Shown here: one piece after another, positions 23,467 through 33,387 of the stretch | Layout: each line of letters opens with the position of its first letter | Position numbering within the stretch: position 1 is the stretch's first letter | Assembly (NCBI GenBank): GCA_946811695.1 | Contig: OX328128.1 | Coordinates: forward strand, 77,532,821-77,596,820 | From: Gonocerus acuteangulatus | Lineage: Eukaryota > Arthropoda > Insecta > Hemiptera > Coreidae | Direction of reading: 5' to 3' | DNA: 64,000 nt | Notes under the pieces: model-generated | Told to the model about the DNA's origin: nothing | Database searches by the model: none | What the model saw: the letters and a program-made list of their open reading frames with translations, nothing else | Made by a program: the position numbers and the translations under genes

Positions 23467-24122
23467 CACGTGTCTCTCTGTTTTTCAGTTTATTTGTTTG
23501 TTTGTTCCTTGCACACAGGTAGGTCTTGATACGAGAAATCTCCTAGGCTAGGTCAAAATAGTCAAATTTCAAAATTTGGTCAAAAGGTCAAAAGTTTTGT
23601 ACAAGAAAAATTGGCTACACTGAACCATTCAGATTGTGACGGCCATTTTGAATCGACAGCCATTTTGAATAATGTCTCAAATTTATTTGTTGATGTTCCT
23701 GATAATTAGAATAACTTGAGCTCATTGATGACTTTACAGGCAGGCAGGCTCTGCTAATGGCCTCTGTCGGCTGTTAAATGAAGTGCTGTTGTGCTGGCAT
23801 CTGCCGGTATCATTATGAACTAAAACAAATTCACATCCTTATCTTCGTGGACGGCGGAAGGTCAACAAATAAAATCTTCAACACTCAGTATCACCAACTT
23901 TATTTCATCCCTACATGTCGATATGGTAAACGATCAGGGAATAGTTGGGATTCGGCTAGGACTATATTCTACGCTTTCCAAATGAAACAAAGGATAAGAA
24001 CGGAATCGCGCAATCGGAACGTCTTCCAATGCGATACTAACAGTACAAAGTTGCGGTGCGAAGTTTTGGTCGAATATCTTCTTCAGCCAATCATGACTCC
24101 CGACCGGTTTGATTCACCTGCA
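23463..24122. other. Helitron-like scrap, then unassigned sequence
   Basis: 23495-23620 shares TTTGTTCCTTGCACACAGG and TAGGTCTTGATACG with the Helitron-like copies at 15922 and 40041. The remainder includes a 116-codon ORF (23778-24128) with a Cys-rich start but no recognisable domain; I do not call it a gene. Confidence 0.4.
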
Positions 24123-24834
<712 letters not shown>

Positions 24835-25253
24835 CGGACTGGTCATGTATTTCCACAGTTTGTCCAAAAAGAAAAATGAGTAATCCAAAATATTCTTACA
24901 CAAAGTATTTAAAAGTAACAAAACTCCAGTTTATATTTTTTGACAAAAGGGAGACAATCGTTTAATCTATCCCTTAATAATCTGTCATTTAATTTACACA
25001 GATTTAATGCTTACTGAATGTAGACGTTTTCCTGTAAATAGTGAATTTGTGTTCCGTTGGGGGGGCGGAGGAAAAAAATCGCCAGAATCCCTGCGAAAAC
25101 AAAATAACAGAAGTGCGGTATTTGGACGTCCAAAAAGTATCTTTTATCAATAGGTTTCGTTAATGAAATTACTGTTTTCTTAAAGGAAATTTTGTGTATT
25201 ATATGATGGCATAATTAGAATTTAATTATCTTGAACAGTTTTTGTGAAATTTG

Positions 25254-25310
<57 letters not shown>

Positions 25311-25948
25311 CATTACAAAAAAAACAACCGAAAATTGGACATAACTGCTTTTCCCTTCGGAATCGGACTATACTTTTTATTTGGAAATTATGTCTAGAAT
25401 CATTTCTGAGAGATTGGTTAAGCGGATTTTCATTTTTTCACAAAGTAGCGTAAGTGCTAAAAGTGTTAACTATTTTCTTATTAATCGATAGACATTACTA
25501 AAATGTATTTATTAATTTTTATTTTTATATAAAATTATAAAAATAAACACGAGGAGTAAATATTTGAGTTAATGGAGCCATGAAACAGGAGATTCGTAAT
25601 GAAGTTAGGGAATTCCAGAGGTAAAAGTTGTACAAGTTTGTGAAGCGTCAAGGAAGAGCCACATAAACCACGAGGAATTAAGCATTTGTCTGGAACACAC
25701 CTTGTTCCGGGCCCAGATGTTCTCCCGCGGGCTCCTAAAAGCAAAGTTTGCTCTACATGTTTCACAAAGCTCCGAGCCTACTTGTCAAATTGAAATATGT
25801 TTTAGTCTAAAGTTTCTGATGAATTGTCAAAAGTTTAGGAAGTTTTCGAAAATTTTACTGAAATGCCCATCTTGACTGTCGTCCTCAAATTGGTCCTTCT
25901 TGTAATGATTTGTTCCAGGTACAATGCAAACAACTAGCAGAATATGAA
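24835..25948. other. Unassigned stretch between inverted family B ends, with an A-run
   Basis: It holds an A-run of about 50 (25255-25306). The ORFs that pass through it as polylysine are artefacts. The stretch lies between two inverted family B 5' ends (24729-24834 and 25949-26045). Confidence 0.5.
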
Positions 25949-26045
25949 AAGTCCGTCATGCAGGAGCCACATAACTAAGCAATTTCCTCGGAATTAAGGA
26001 GGTATACGATGAATTCTGAATAATTTGTTTAAAATATCCTATAAA
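25949..26045 (+). mobile_element. Family B 5' end, inverted relative to B1
   Basis: It reads AAAAGTCCGTCATGCAGGAG, CACATAACTAAGCA, TTCCTCGGAATT, TTTGTTTAAAATATCCTA, the reverse complement of 24729-24834. An A-run of about 59 follows (26052-26110). Confidence 0.75.
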
Positions 26046-26056
26046 TATTAAAAAAG

Positions 26057-26110
<54 letters not shown>

Positions 26111-26112
<2 letters not shown>

Positions 26113-27045
26113 AAACCTCACCAGTTTTGAAAGCATCTTCGCGTACAAAGACACTATTTTACGCTCATAACAACGCAGAAACCAAAGGGCGTTGTATACA
26201 CATGTGTGTGTGTTAAGCGGGTTGTTTAACTTACCCGTTTTCAACATATTTAATATTTTAGGCATTCTTTAAAATATATTCTCATTTGCTTAGGTTTCGG
26301 GTATTTTTATTTTTAGCATTTGAGCTGACAGTTTTTATTGTTTTTGTATTTATGACACGCAGAATAAACTATTAATTAAATAAAACGGATTAGAAAACGG
26401 ATGGTACGACCCAATAATTAAAATATACATTATTTTCTTCTTCCTAAAAACTGTAACTTTAACTCTATGTCACTAAAAAAATATTTGTAGCTATTCCTGC
26501 AAGTTATACTAAAAACATCTCTGTTTATTAAGCTACACAAAAAAGTATAATAGTCAGGTAAAATCTTTATAATTCTTAGAAAATTCGTAGTTAATAATAA
26601 ATGGACATTAAAATTTAATAAATAAATTCCTAGAAAAAAAACTATAAAAACTGAGAAAAGGTAGTGATGCTTAAGAAAAATGCGTAATAAGAAAAGCTAA
26701 AGAAATCAGAGAGGAAGTGTTGAAGGTTTTAGGAAAAAAGTAATGTAAATTTTAGTTATTGGTCGTACCATCCGTTGTCTCGTAAACTGTTTGATAGTTT
26801 AATTTACTTAATAGTTTATTCTGAATGTCTTAAATACAAAAACAATAAAAACTTTCACCTCAAATGCTATAAATTAAAAAAAAAATACAAAACCTGAGCA
26901 ACAGTGACTAAAATATTAAATATCTTGAACACGAGTAACATTTAAGATAAGGCAATATTGGCTTAAAATTGTTTGTTTTCACCAAAACTATCACCTCGCC
27001 ATGGATGTGGGTCGACTTACCAGTAACCCTGTATATATTTGGAGA
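26111..27045. other. Unassigned A+T-rich stretch
   Basis: A SINE tail scrap (AATGGACATTAAAATTTAAT) lies at about 26596-26616. Near-inverted copies of an ACTGTTTG/TAATTTACTTAATAG region around 26350 and 26800 suggest an old inverted repeat, but I could not delimit it. Confidence 0.4.
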
Positions 27046-27051
27046 ATGAGA

Positions 27052-27122
<71 letters not shown>

Positions 27123-27128
27123 CGAGAG

Positions 27129-27163
<35 letters not shown>
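27046..27163. repeat. (AG)n microsatellite
   Basis: A long AG tract with GAGCGAGAGAGCGAGAGAGC interruptions. The minus-strand ORF through it is polySer-Leu and not a gene. Confidence 0.97.
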
Positions 27164-27167
<4 letters not shown>

Positions 27168-27281
27168 AACGGGTGACATTACGGTATATAGTAGGTAAGT
27201 GCCACGAAGATCTAAATACATTTTTCGAACATTCCTTAATGAGTGCAACCTGAAGAGTAACATTATTTTGAAACGTTCTAA

Positions 27282-28015
27282 GGGTACGTTCATGGTGAGG
27301 ATTCATTCTGCGATGCCAAGATAGCTACTCCGATGAGCGCTGACCCGATGTAAAACAAACACATGTATTAAGGTGGGAGTGTTCATAGTGAGGATCCTTA
27401 CTTCCGATGCTATTCTCGCACCCGCGCAGTGACCGCGGGTAAGAACAAATATTTTGTTTTCTCCTCGCAGTGAGGAGGGAAGCCTGACTCTTTTGCAGGT
27501 TATGAAGGATAACAAACAACGATATTTGTAAACAAACATATTTTATTCCTTTTCTCTCTCTCTCTTTTTTGGATCTTTTACATTTATTAAGCAATACATG
27601 ATATGCGTTTCCGCTCGCTTCGCTACTCTCCACTCGCTCAAGAAGATATAAGAAAATTCTAGCCAATCCAACTCGCAATTAATAGAATTATGTTAATTTA
27701 AGCGACTCTAGTCTATCCAACTCGCTAAAATTAATAGGATTCCATTAATTTTTTCGAGTAAGAAACCAATCCCTTTTTCTTTGTCAGGAACATCGCGAAC
27801 TAATTGTAAAGGCTCATTTTTTCTCACTAACATAAGCAGAGCTTTTTCATAAACAAAAGCTAATTCACTGTTGAAGGTTACTTTACTCCCAGCAAGAACC
27901 AATACAATGGTGAGTCAGCATGAACACCCTCCATCGATGTGGAATACATCGGGGCAGCGCTCATCGGAGTAGCTATCGTAGCATCGCAGAATCAATCCTC
28001 ACCATGAACGTACCC
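27282..28015. mobile_element. PIF/Harbinger-type MITE, 734 bp, with TAA target duplication
   Basis: The left end GGGTACGTTCATGGTGAGGA is repeated inverted at the right end. Similarity continues through TTCTGCGATGC, ATAGCTACTCCGATGAGCGC and ATACATCGG-type words, giving terminal repeats of about 70-75 bp. The flanks are TAA on both sides (27279-27281 and 28016-28018). GGG-type ends and a 3-bp TWA duplication fit PIF/Harbinger. The interior carries a minus-strand ORF fragment (27708-27902, 64 codons) that may be a decayed protein piece, but no transposase motif is visible. It also carries the CGTTTCCGCTCGC / CCAACTCGCTAAAATTAATA motif found at 31909, 33900 and 34170. Confidence 0.8.
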
Positions 28016-28018
28016 TAA

Positions 28019-28200
28019 TACCTTTATGATGGTAACTATCATATTCTAGCAAATTGAGTAAACAAAAAGGTCGGATAGAGTTCAAAGTAATTTCGTTTGA
28101 AGTCGACCGGACCTTTGAGATTTAGGCTCTCGGAAATCTTGATGAATGGTTATCAACCCTTTTCGTTCTTCCAAAACAAACAAAAATGGTGCCATGCTAG
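28019..28200. other. Spacer containing a dispersed 47-bp block
   Basis: 28115-28162 (GATTTAGGCTCTCGGAAATC, TTGATGAATGGTTATCAACC) is repeated at 37378-37424, so it belongs to some interspersed element that ends before the palindrome at 28201. Confidence 0.6.
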
Positions 28201-28273
28201 GGTTGACCTTGAGAAGATCTACCGACAGATGTCGCATGTCGCTATGTAGATGGAGTTGTTATCAAGGTCAACC
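28201..28273. repeat. Nested palindrome upstream of the NS1-like ORF
   Basis: An outer perfect 12-bp stem GGTTGACCTTGA (28201-28212) / TCAAGGTCAACC (28262-28273) encloses an ATCTAC/GTAGAT stem (28217-28222/28246-28251), which in turn encloses CGACA/TGTCG (28223-28227/28237-28241). Nested, branched hairpins of this kind occur at parvovirus genome ends. Whether this is a viral terminus is inference from its position in front of a parvoviral-type ORF. Confidence 0.55.
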
Positions 28274-28307
28274 GGTTATTAGCATTCCATTGTGGCTGTC
28301 CTTGGTC

Positions 28308-28344
28308 TATTTATACAAGCACGTTTCTCAGTCTTAATTCAGTC
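28308..28344 (+). promoter_or_regulatory. Putative TATA box and initiator for the NS1-like ORF
   Basis: TATTTATA (28308-28315) is followed about 30 bp later by TTCAGTC (28338-28344), a match to the arthropod TCAGT initiator. A second TCAGTC lies at 28328-28333. The ORF starts at 28511, which gives a leader of about 170 bases. No transcript evidence is available from sequence alone. Confidence 0.45.
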
Positions 28345-28510
28345 TATAGCTATCCTCGGTCCGCGGCGCATGTCATTATATCGATTGCGTAAACGCAAAA
28401 CGTTTCCTATTGGTCGCATTGTGGTACGTAGACTATTTTAAGTGCCTTTGTTTGTATTGTGCTGAGTTGAGTCCATTCTCCAGAGACTGATACTGAAAGA
28501 ACTGCATGAT

Positions 28511-29314
28511 ATGTCTGGAACAGACTCCTCCACAAAGTCCAGCGGATGGGGAAATATCCTCAACACCACTACACTCGCCGATGAAGACTCAAGTTTAGGA
28601 TGGGACTACGAAGATACTTCCTCAGACGACTCAACATTTTCATCTGACATCTCTGTTCCCAACTCATCTCAAGAGAGGCATATTGGAAGTCTATCAGGCA
28701 CCGAATCTTCTACCAGCCATCATGAAGAAGTCACGTTTGTCTCTTCAGATCCCTGGGGAGATACTATTGAGAATCATTTCAACACGATTTTCGGAGGCGG
28801 CTGCAACAGATGGGACGTTCTGCATGAATACCTCGAAGGTCTTGGAGAGTACCATTTCAGAAGACGAATTGTCCACGACGTTTGGCACCCTCAACGACTC
28901 GATGACAGTAACGAATTCTATAAGGAAGTGTGCAATAAATACGCTCGGGCGTACCGAAACGACGGCTACTCTATCTTATTCAGGCACGAAACGTTCACTC
29001 CCCATGTACACTGCATTCACGACTGCAGCTGGTCGAACGGATCGTGTCGATGCTCCCAATTCCGTGACTTGTCCCAGCGATACGGTCGTTTGGAGAATAG
29101 AAAAGGCTTAAGGAAGTATCGGCGTAAGGTCTTCCCACAAAGAGGTCTTCGCGACCTTGCCGAATATCTCTCCAAAATTGAATACTCTTCGACGCGAAAA
29201 GGAAGGTCCCGACTTGGGTACAACATTGGTGGTCTCCAATGGCACGGAACTCCAGAGCGGACTTCCTTCGTCCTCAGACGACCGCCTGTAAACAAACTGT
29301 TATCATCCCAGTAA
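28511..29314 (+). CDS. Parvovirus (densovirus) NS1-like protein, endonuclease half only
   Basis: A 267-codon uninterrupted ORF, more G+C-rich than its surroundings. Residues 1-75 are Ser/Asp/Glu-rich and look disordered. From about residue 85 the sequence becomes folded-type, with HVHCIHDC (165-172) followed by a cysteine cluster (WSNGSCRC), the arrangement of the HUH metal-binding motif in NS1 replication initiators of insect densoviruses. YLSK (219-222) could supply the catalytic tyrosine and lysine. In the virus family NS1 nicks the terminal hairpin and also carries an SF3 helicase. Here the ORF stops before any helicase, and none is seen in the next 170 bases. It is preceded by a TATA/initiator pair and a nested palindrome. 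It is best read as an endogenous parvovirus-derived gene or gene fragment. A spurious frame-shifted ORF (28683-29111) overlaps it. The family assignment rests on motif recognition, not on an alignment. Confidence 0.6.
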   Translation: MSGTDSSTKSSGWGNILNTTTLADEDSSLGWDYEDTSSDDSTFSSDISVPNSSQERHIGSLSGTESSTSHHEEVTFVSSDPWGDTIENHFNTIFGGGCNRWDVLHEYLEGLGEYHFRRRIVHDVWHPQRLDDSNEFYKEVCNKYARAYRNDGYSILFRHETFTPHVHCIHDCSWSNGSCRCSQFRDLSQRYGRLENRKGLRKYRRKVFPQRGLRDLAEYLSKIEYSSTRKGRSRLGYNIGGLQWHGTPERTSFVLRRPPVNKLLSSQ

Positions 29315-29486
29315 GGAATACAACGATGTGAAATAGTCTAATTACCAAGACGATACATTCTGAACCGAATGGTTTTGTGTTGATGTAAGTTATATTTAAC
29401 ATCTTCTTTCGATATGATCAGGTTAATTAAATGTTTAAGGAATGCCAGTGAATTATACCAAGCCGTAGTTATGGAATGTGTGGCCA
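29315..29486. other. 3' flank of the NS1-like ORF
   Basis: A+T-rich, without an SF3 Walker-type reading in any frame that I can see and without a clear polyadenylation signal. It ends at the insertion site of the LINE at 29498. Confidence 0.5.
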
Positions 29487-29497
29487 TGGCATCAGGG
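29487..29497. repeat. 11-bp target-site duplication, left (TGGCATCAGGG)
   Basis: Identical to 30243-30253. Confidence 0.85.
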
Positions 29498-30242
29498 ATA
29501 TTTGATATTTGATATTTATTTATTAAGAGTATCGCAACTTTTGGCGACTTGCTCTTTAACAGTACATCAAGATATTACAAAATACTTTTTGCACATTGTG
29601 TATATAACAAGTCAGTCCATTTTATAGTATAGCTAGTACATTAGTGAGCTAATTAATAATAACAATAACATTTTTTATATAATATATTTCACAGTAACAA
29701 TACGGTAATATAATAGATATTAAATAGAGTGTGGGGGGGGGGGGGGGGGGGAAAGGGGGTAGAAGAGGTAAGATTATATTGGAGATAGGGCTTAATTTTT
29801 AAATGTAGGTTAATTAACTTAATTCACTTCCCGTTCGGGCTGTCTCCCAGGGAAGTGTGGACTCCTCAGCGGAGGAAGGCTATTACAAGCAAAATTTGAC
29901 AATCAGTAATTTAAAAAAATTAAAAAAAAAAGTTTTAAAAATGAAAATAATTTTCTAAAGGCTATTTCGTTCATTATTTTAAATTAACTTTAGGAGGTAA
30001 ATTGGAGATAGGGCTAGATTTTTGAATATAGGTTAATTATTTTTAAGCGAGTTAGTATGGTGTTAATATGTGGACTATTTTCGGCTAGTAAGTCGTGAGG
30101 AATTGTTAGGTTGTCTCGTAATCTGCAGACAGTAAGTATGTGTTTAACTGTTAATGTCTCGTTACAACATGCGCATACAGATCTGTCTTGTCGTTCCATT
30201 AGATAGGAGTGCGTTACTAAACTGTGTCCTAAGCGAAGTCTG
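29498..30242 (-). mobile_element. 5'-truncated jockey-like LINE with target duplication
   Basis: The minus strand opens directly at 30242 into the end of a LINE ORF2: RLRLGHSLVTHSYL, then a zinc-knuckle-like C-x2-C...LTVKHILTVC block, ending at a stop at about 30014. The motif RLR.GH...TH.YL followed by C..C...H...C is the C-terminus of jockey/I-group LINEs. The 3' untranslated part (29498-30010) contains a 45-bp block present twice (about 29780 and 30000), a G-run at 29734-29752, and ends in AATAAATAAATATCAAATAT. A perfect 11-bp duplication flanks the element, the hallmark of target-primed integration of a 5'-truncated copy. Confidence 0.85.
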
Positions 30243-30253
30243 TGGCATCAGGG
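30243..30253. repeat. 11-bp target-site duplication, right (TGGCATCAGGG)
   Basis: Partner of 29487-29497. Confidence 0.85.
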
Positions 30254-30265
30254 TGTAATTTCACC

Positions 30266-30488
30266 CATGGGCGTAAATAGATAATAATTTCGAGGGGAGC
30301 TGGGACCATTTCCGGGGTATGGAATACTAACAATTTAGAACTTGGAATAGTTTTAGCTAACTAAAACGCTACTACACCCAAAATAAAATATTTTGTTTGA
30401 ACTAAGCGATGTTATTTAATTTATTTTTAAGGGTTTTATGGCACATTTTTGCTGCAGCCCCCTCAGTCCCTCCTTATATCCGTCCATG
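30266..30488. mobile_element. hAT-type MITE, 223 bp, with 8-bp target duplication
   Basis: It begins CATGGGCGTAAATAG and ends CTCCTTATATCCGTCCATG, giving inverted ends CATGGRCG. The flanking 8-bp direct repeats ATTTCACC lie at 30258-30265 and 30489-30496. The inner right block GCTGCAGCCCCC is shared with 62905-63149 and with a scrap at about 57219-57247. The 8-bp duplication fits hAT. It is non-coding. Confidence 0.85.
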
Positions 30489-30516
30489 ATTTCACCTATT
30501 TTAATTATTTAAAATA

Positions 30517-31022
30517 GTACCTGATGACAAAAAACGGACAAACCGAAATGCACGACTTGTAACACAGATCTTACTGTAAAACATATTCTAACATACTGTC
30601 GGTTGCGGCATAACTTGGACATTCCTCATGACCTGACAGACATACTTTCTGAAGGCAGCCAGCATATTAACACAATATTGACATATTTAAAAAACACTAA
30701 CATGTACGACAAAATATAATACATAACCATAAGAATCCATTTCACCTTTTTGCAATAATAATGAAATCTAATTCACTCTATTAATTAAATAAATACATCA
30801 TTCATGCTAATTGTATTTAATTATTTTTCTTTATACATATTTCTATTTAATTTTTGTTTCCTTTACGATCTATACCTCATATAAACATACTTATATCATT
30901 GTCTGTAGCAACTACTGTTTTGGAGTGTCATCGTTAAGTTCAACACCTGCATCAGCTTAATTCAGGAAATTAAATGCTCTTCGCTTTAGATGCGGAGCAT
31001 CATCATAAATAAATAATTTTTT
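30517..31022 (+). pseudogene. LINE ORF2 C-terminus and 3' end
   Basis: A frame starting near 30540 reads a C-x2-C zinc knuckle, then LTVKHILTYC and the same ending pattern as the minus-strand LINE at 29498 (SQHINTILTYLKN), stopping at about 30721. A one-base disruption separates this from an upstream YLM reading, so it is a pseudogene. The 3' end GAGCATCATCATAAATAAAT (about 31000-31020) resembles the end of the LINE at 60700-61545 (GGAGCATCACAAAAATAAAA). Confidence 0.75.
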
Positions 31023-31051
31023 AAGCATATGTTACTCCTCAACATAAAATT

Positions 31052-31055
31052 GGCC

Positions 31056-31102
<47 letters not shown>

Positions 31103-31176
31103 AATTTGGCCGGGCTATCTACAGGTTGTCACCCTTTTATAATGCCAACGGCACGTCGGTCACCCATTCAGGTACT
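31052..31176 (-). mobile_element. 5S-rRNA-headed SINE, copy 1
   Basis: On the minus strand it reads CAGTACCTGAATGGGTGACC and then GTGCCGTTGGC, which resembles the 3' half of 5S rRNA (the box C region GGATGGGTGACC and the arthropod-type end GTGTTGTTGGC). A tail (AAAAGGGTGACAACCTGTAG, ATAGCCCGGCC) and a long A-run (the T-run at about 31059-31098) follow. The order matches the copy at 57071-57181. Confidence 0.75.
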
Positions 31177-31209
31177 GATAATGGTTTATTATATGTGCTT
31201 TGGGGCTTA

Positions 31210-31733
31210 GGATGAAGCTGTTGATAAAAGTATCGACATCAATACATTCCGCAGGTCACTTAAAGAAAAAGAAGACGTGGGCTCTCGTCATAATTACTTC
31301 GGTCCCGGTAAGAGCCGTTCAAGCAGCGAGCCTAAAAAAGAAGATGTGGGCTCTCGTCATAATTACTTCGGTCCCGGTAAGAGCCGTTCAAGCAGCGAGC
31401 CTAAAAAAGAAGATGTGGGCTCTCGTCATAATTACATCGGTCCCGGTAAGAGCCGTTCAAGCAGCGAGCCTAAAAAAGAAGATGTGGGCTCTCGTCATAA
31501 TTACTTCGGTCCCGGTAAGAGCCGTTCAAGCAGCGAGCCTAAAAAAGAAGATGTGGGCTCTCGTCATAATTAATTCGGTCCCGGTAAGAGCCGTTCAAGC
31601 AGCGAGCCTAAAAAAGAAGATGTGGGCTCTCGTCATAATTACTTCGGTCCCGGTAAGAGCCGTTCAAGCAGCGAGCCTAAAAAAGAAGACGATGCCAAAG
31701 CACGTTCAAAGACCTTCTCTATGAACACTTATT
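31210..31733 (+). other. 69-bp coding-type tandem array, possible terminal exon
   Basis: Six 69-bp units (GTGGGCTCTCGTCATAATTA at 31277, 31346, 31415, 31484, 31553 and 31622) encode a 23-residue repeat beginning GSRHNYFGPGKSRSSSEP. In this frame coding extends upstream to an AG at 31208-31209 (a possible splice acceptor after GGGGCTT) and downstream past the array to a TAA at 31731-31733, with unique residues at both ends (DEAVDKSIDINTFRRS...; ...ARSKTFSMNTY). That would suit a last exon of a host protein with a Ser/Lys-rich repeat. Against it, unit 5 has TAC changed to TAA, which stops this frame at about 31572. Another frame is open for 174 codons but gives a low-complexity peptide. Function not recognised. 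Confidence 0.5.
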
Positions 31734-32327
31734 AATTTTTTAAAGACATTCAGGGTCTTTTTGCGAAGACCACATCCAGTTACTTGTGAAGTATCTGCAG
31801 TGATTATAACAGTGATTTAGCGCACGCGCACAACTCATTAGCTTTCCTATGGGCATTTCTATTAGTTGTTACTGGCAGTAAAGAAACCTTTAACACTCAA
31901 GTAATTCCAACTCGCCAAAATTAATAGTATTCTATTAATTTTGGCGAGTTAGATTGACTACAGTTTTGATACCTTCTTGAGCGAGCGGAAATGCATACCA
32001 GGCATGCCCATATTGCGAAATAAATATAAAATATAAATATGTTATAGAACCACCGGCCAAAAAATTCGGTGAGATGGCCTCTAAACTTCACAATTACTAT
32101 TGATTTTTATAATATTAACCTTTTTAATAATACATATTGCTTGCTGAAATATATTCTACTAATTTTTATCTGTGCTTTACAAGCCTTAAAAGTATTACTT
32201 ACAAATACCGGTTGTCTAAGGGTTGGTTAGAAACCATATGATATAAATATATTAGTAAAAAAAAAGATACATTTAGTAGTGATTGCAGTGATTTTAAATA
32301 CTTTTTATTATTATATTTATATAATAC
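31734..32327. other. Unassigned stretch with a perfect palindrome
   Basis: 31909-31950 is a 19-bp perfect inverted repeat around a 4-base spacer (AACTCGCCAAAATTAATAG and its complement). The CTTGAGCGAGCGG motif beside it is the same as in 27600, 33915 and 34185. The rest is A+T-rich without genes. Confidence 0.6.
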
Positions 32328-32424
32328 TAGCTGACCCGGCAAACTTCGTACCGCCTTACAGTCGATTCTTTATTTTTTTCTAATACTTATTCTGCTATTT
32401 GGGACACCCGGACAGCTAGTAAGA
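32328..32424. mobile_element. Helitron-end scrap with opposed termini
   Basis: The left side reads ACTAGCTGACCCGGCAAACT, an inverted Helitron-type 3' end, and the right side reads CACCCGGACAGCTAGT, a forward 3' end. Two Helitron 3' termini therefore face outward within about 95 bp. Confidence 0.5.
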
Positions 32425-32579
32425 TAAAAAAAAAACTTAATAAGTCGACAATTACATTATGTCAAAAAATAAAAATTATAAAACACTTAAAATTCTTTTA
32501 ATAGTCACTAAAAAATCACAATCAAAATTACAATATCAGATTTCTTCTATTGTCACCTAGTCATTACTTATTCATAATT

Positions 32580-32783
32580 ATTTAAATTTTAACGTCCATT
32601 ATTATGAAATACGAATTTTAGGACGGGTTATCTATGGGTTACCACCCTTTCTAGCCAGGATCGGGCTGATGCCTTTCCTTTTTTCTAAAGAAAAGCCACC
32701 ACCCTATAGTGGGAATCGAACCCACGGCCCTTGCCACGGAGTGTTAAATTCTCAAGCCTCAACACTCACTGCCACCGGGCCTC
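32580..32783 (-). mobile_element. tRNA-headed SINE family S, copy S3
   Basis: The minus strand reads GAGGCCCGGTGGCAGTGAG, box B GGGTTCGATTCCCAC, GGTGGTGGCTTTTCTTTAG, AGGCATCAGCCCGATCCTGG, AAAGGGTGGTAACCCATAG, ATAACCCGTCC and TGGACGTTAAAATTTAAAT. It is the best-preserved family S copy and retains the full tail. Confidence 0.88.
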
Positions 32784-33387
32784 AACATGTTCTTATTATT
32801 ATTGTTATAGTGAACTTTTGCTTATACACAAATAACCTAATACGTTAACTGTTAAAAATATTACAATTGAGAACATATGATTTTATTTAAAAATTAATTT
32901 GCATTAACGAAGTAAAAAAAACCCAAAACGTGTTGTTTTTAGACTTTTTCAGGCAATTTTTTTAATTTTTCACTCCGTAAAAACCATCCTCGTAGTTCAA
33001 GGAATATTATAAAAAAAATTAGAGAGGTCGGTTCAGTTGTTCTCGAGATTTGCGCTTACCAACACATTTAGCGATCCATTTTTATATAATAGATGGTTTC
33101 TAACCTTTGATAACCTGTAAAGAAGTAATAGATAACCTGCAAAGAACCTGCAAGCTAACTATCAAATCACTGTTTAAAATAACGAAAGATACTTCAAAGT
33201 AAGTGGATGTGGTCCGCATTTTTTTTTTTTTTTTTTTTATCATTGAATACTAACCTTGATTATATAAATAAACTCAAGAAACTAACACATAATGTATAAT
33301 AAACATTTTTTTAAACTTATTTACATGAGTCTTCTTTTTCTCTCTTCTTCCCTTCCATTCTATCTGTTTGAAGCCATAGCCATAAAT
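32784..33387. other. Unassigned A+T-rich stretch
   Basis: A T-run lies at 33219-33238. TTCAGTTGTTCTCGAGATTT near 33035 resembles Helitron/RTE-type 3' scraps seen in arthropods, but it is too short to assign. Confidence 0.4.

Noticed and set aside
25244..25453. Polylysine ORF (and polyPhe ORF at 26029)
   Set aside because: Translation of long A-runs; not a gene.
26991..27293. Ser-Leu repeat ORF
   Set aside because: Translation of the (AG)n microsatellite on the minus strand.
28683..29111. 142-codon ORF overlapping the NS1-like ORF
   Set aside because: It is in a shifted frame with no motifs. Overlapping NS genes exist in densoviruses, but nothing here identifies one.
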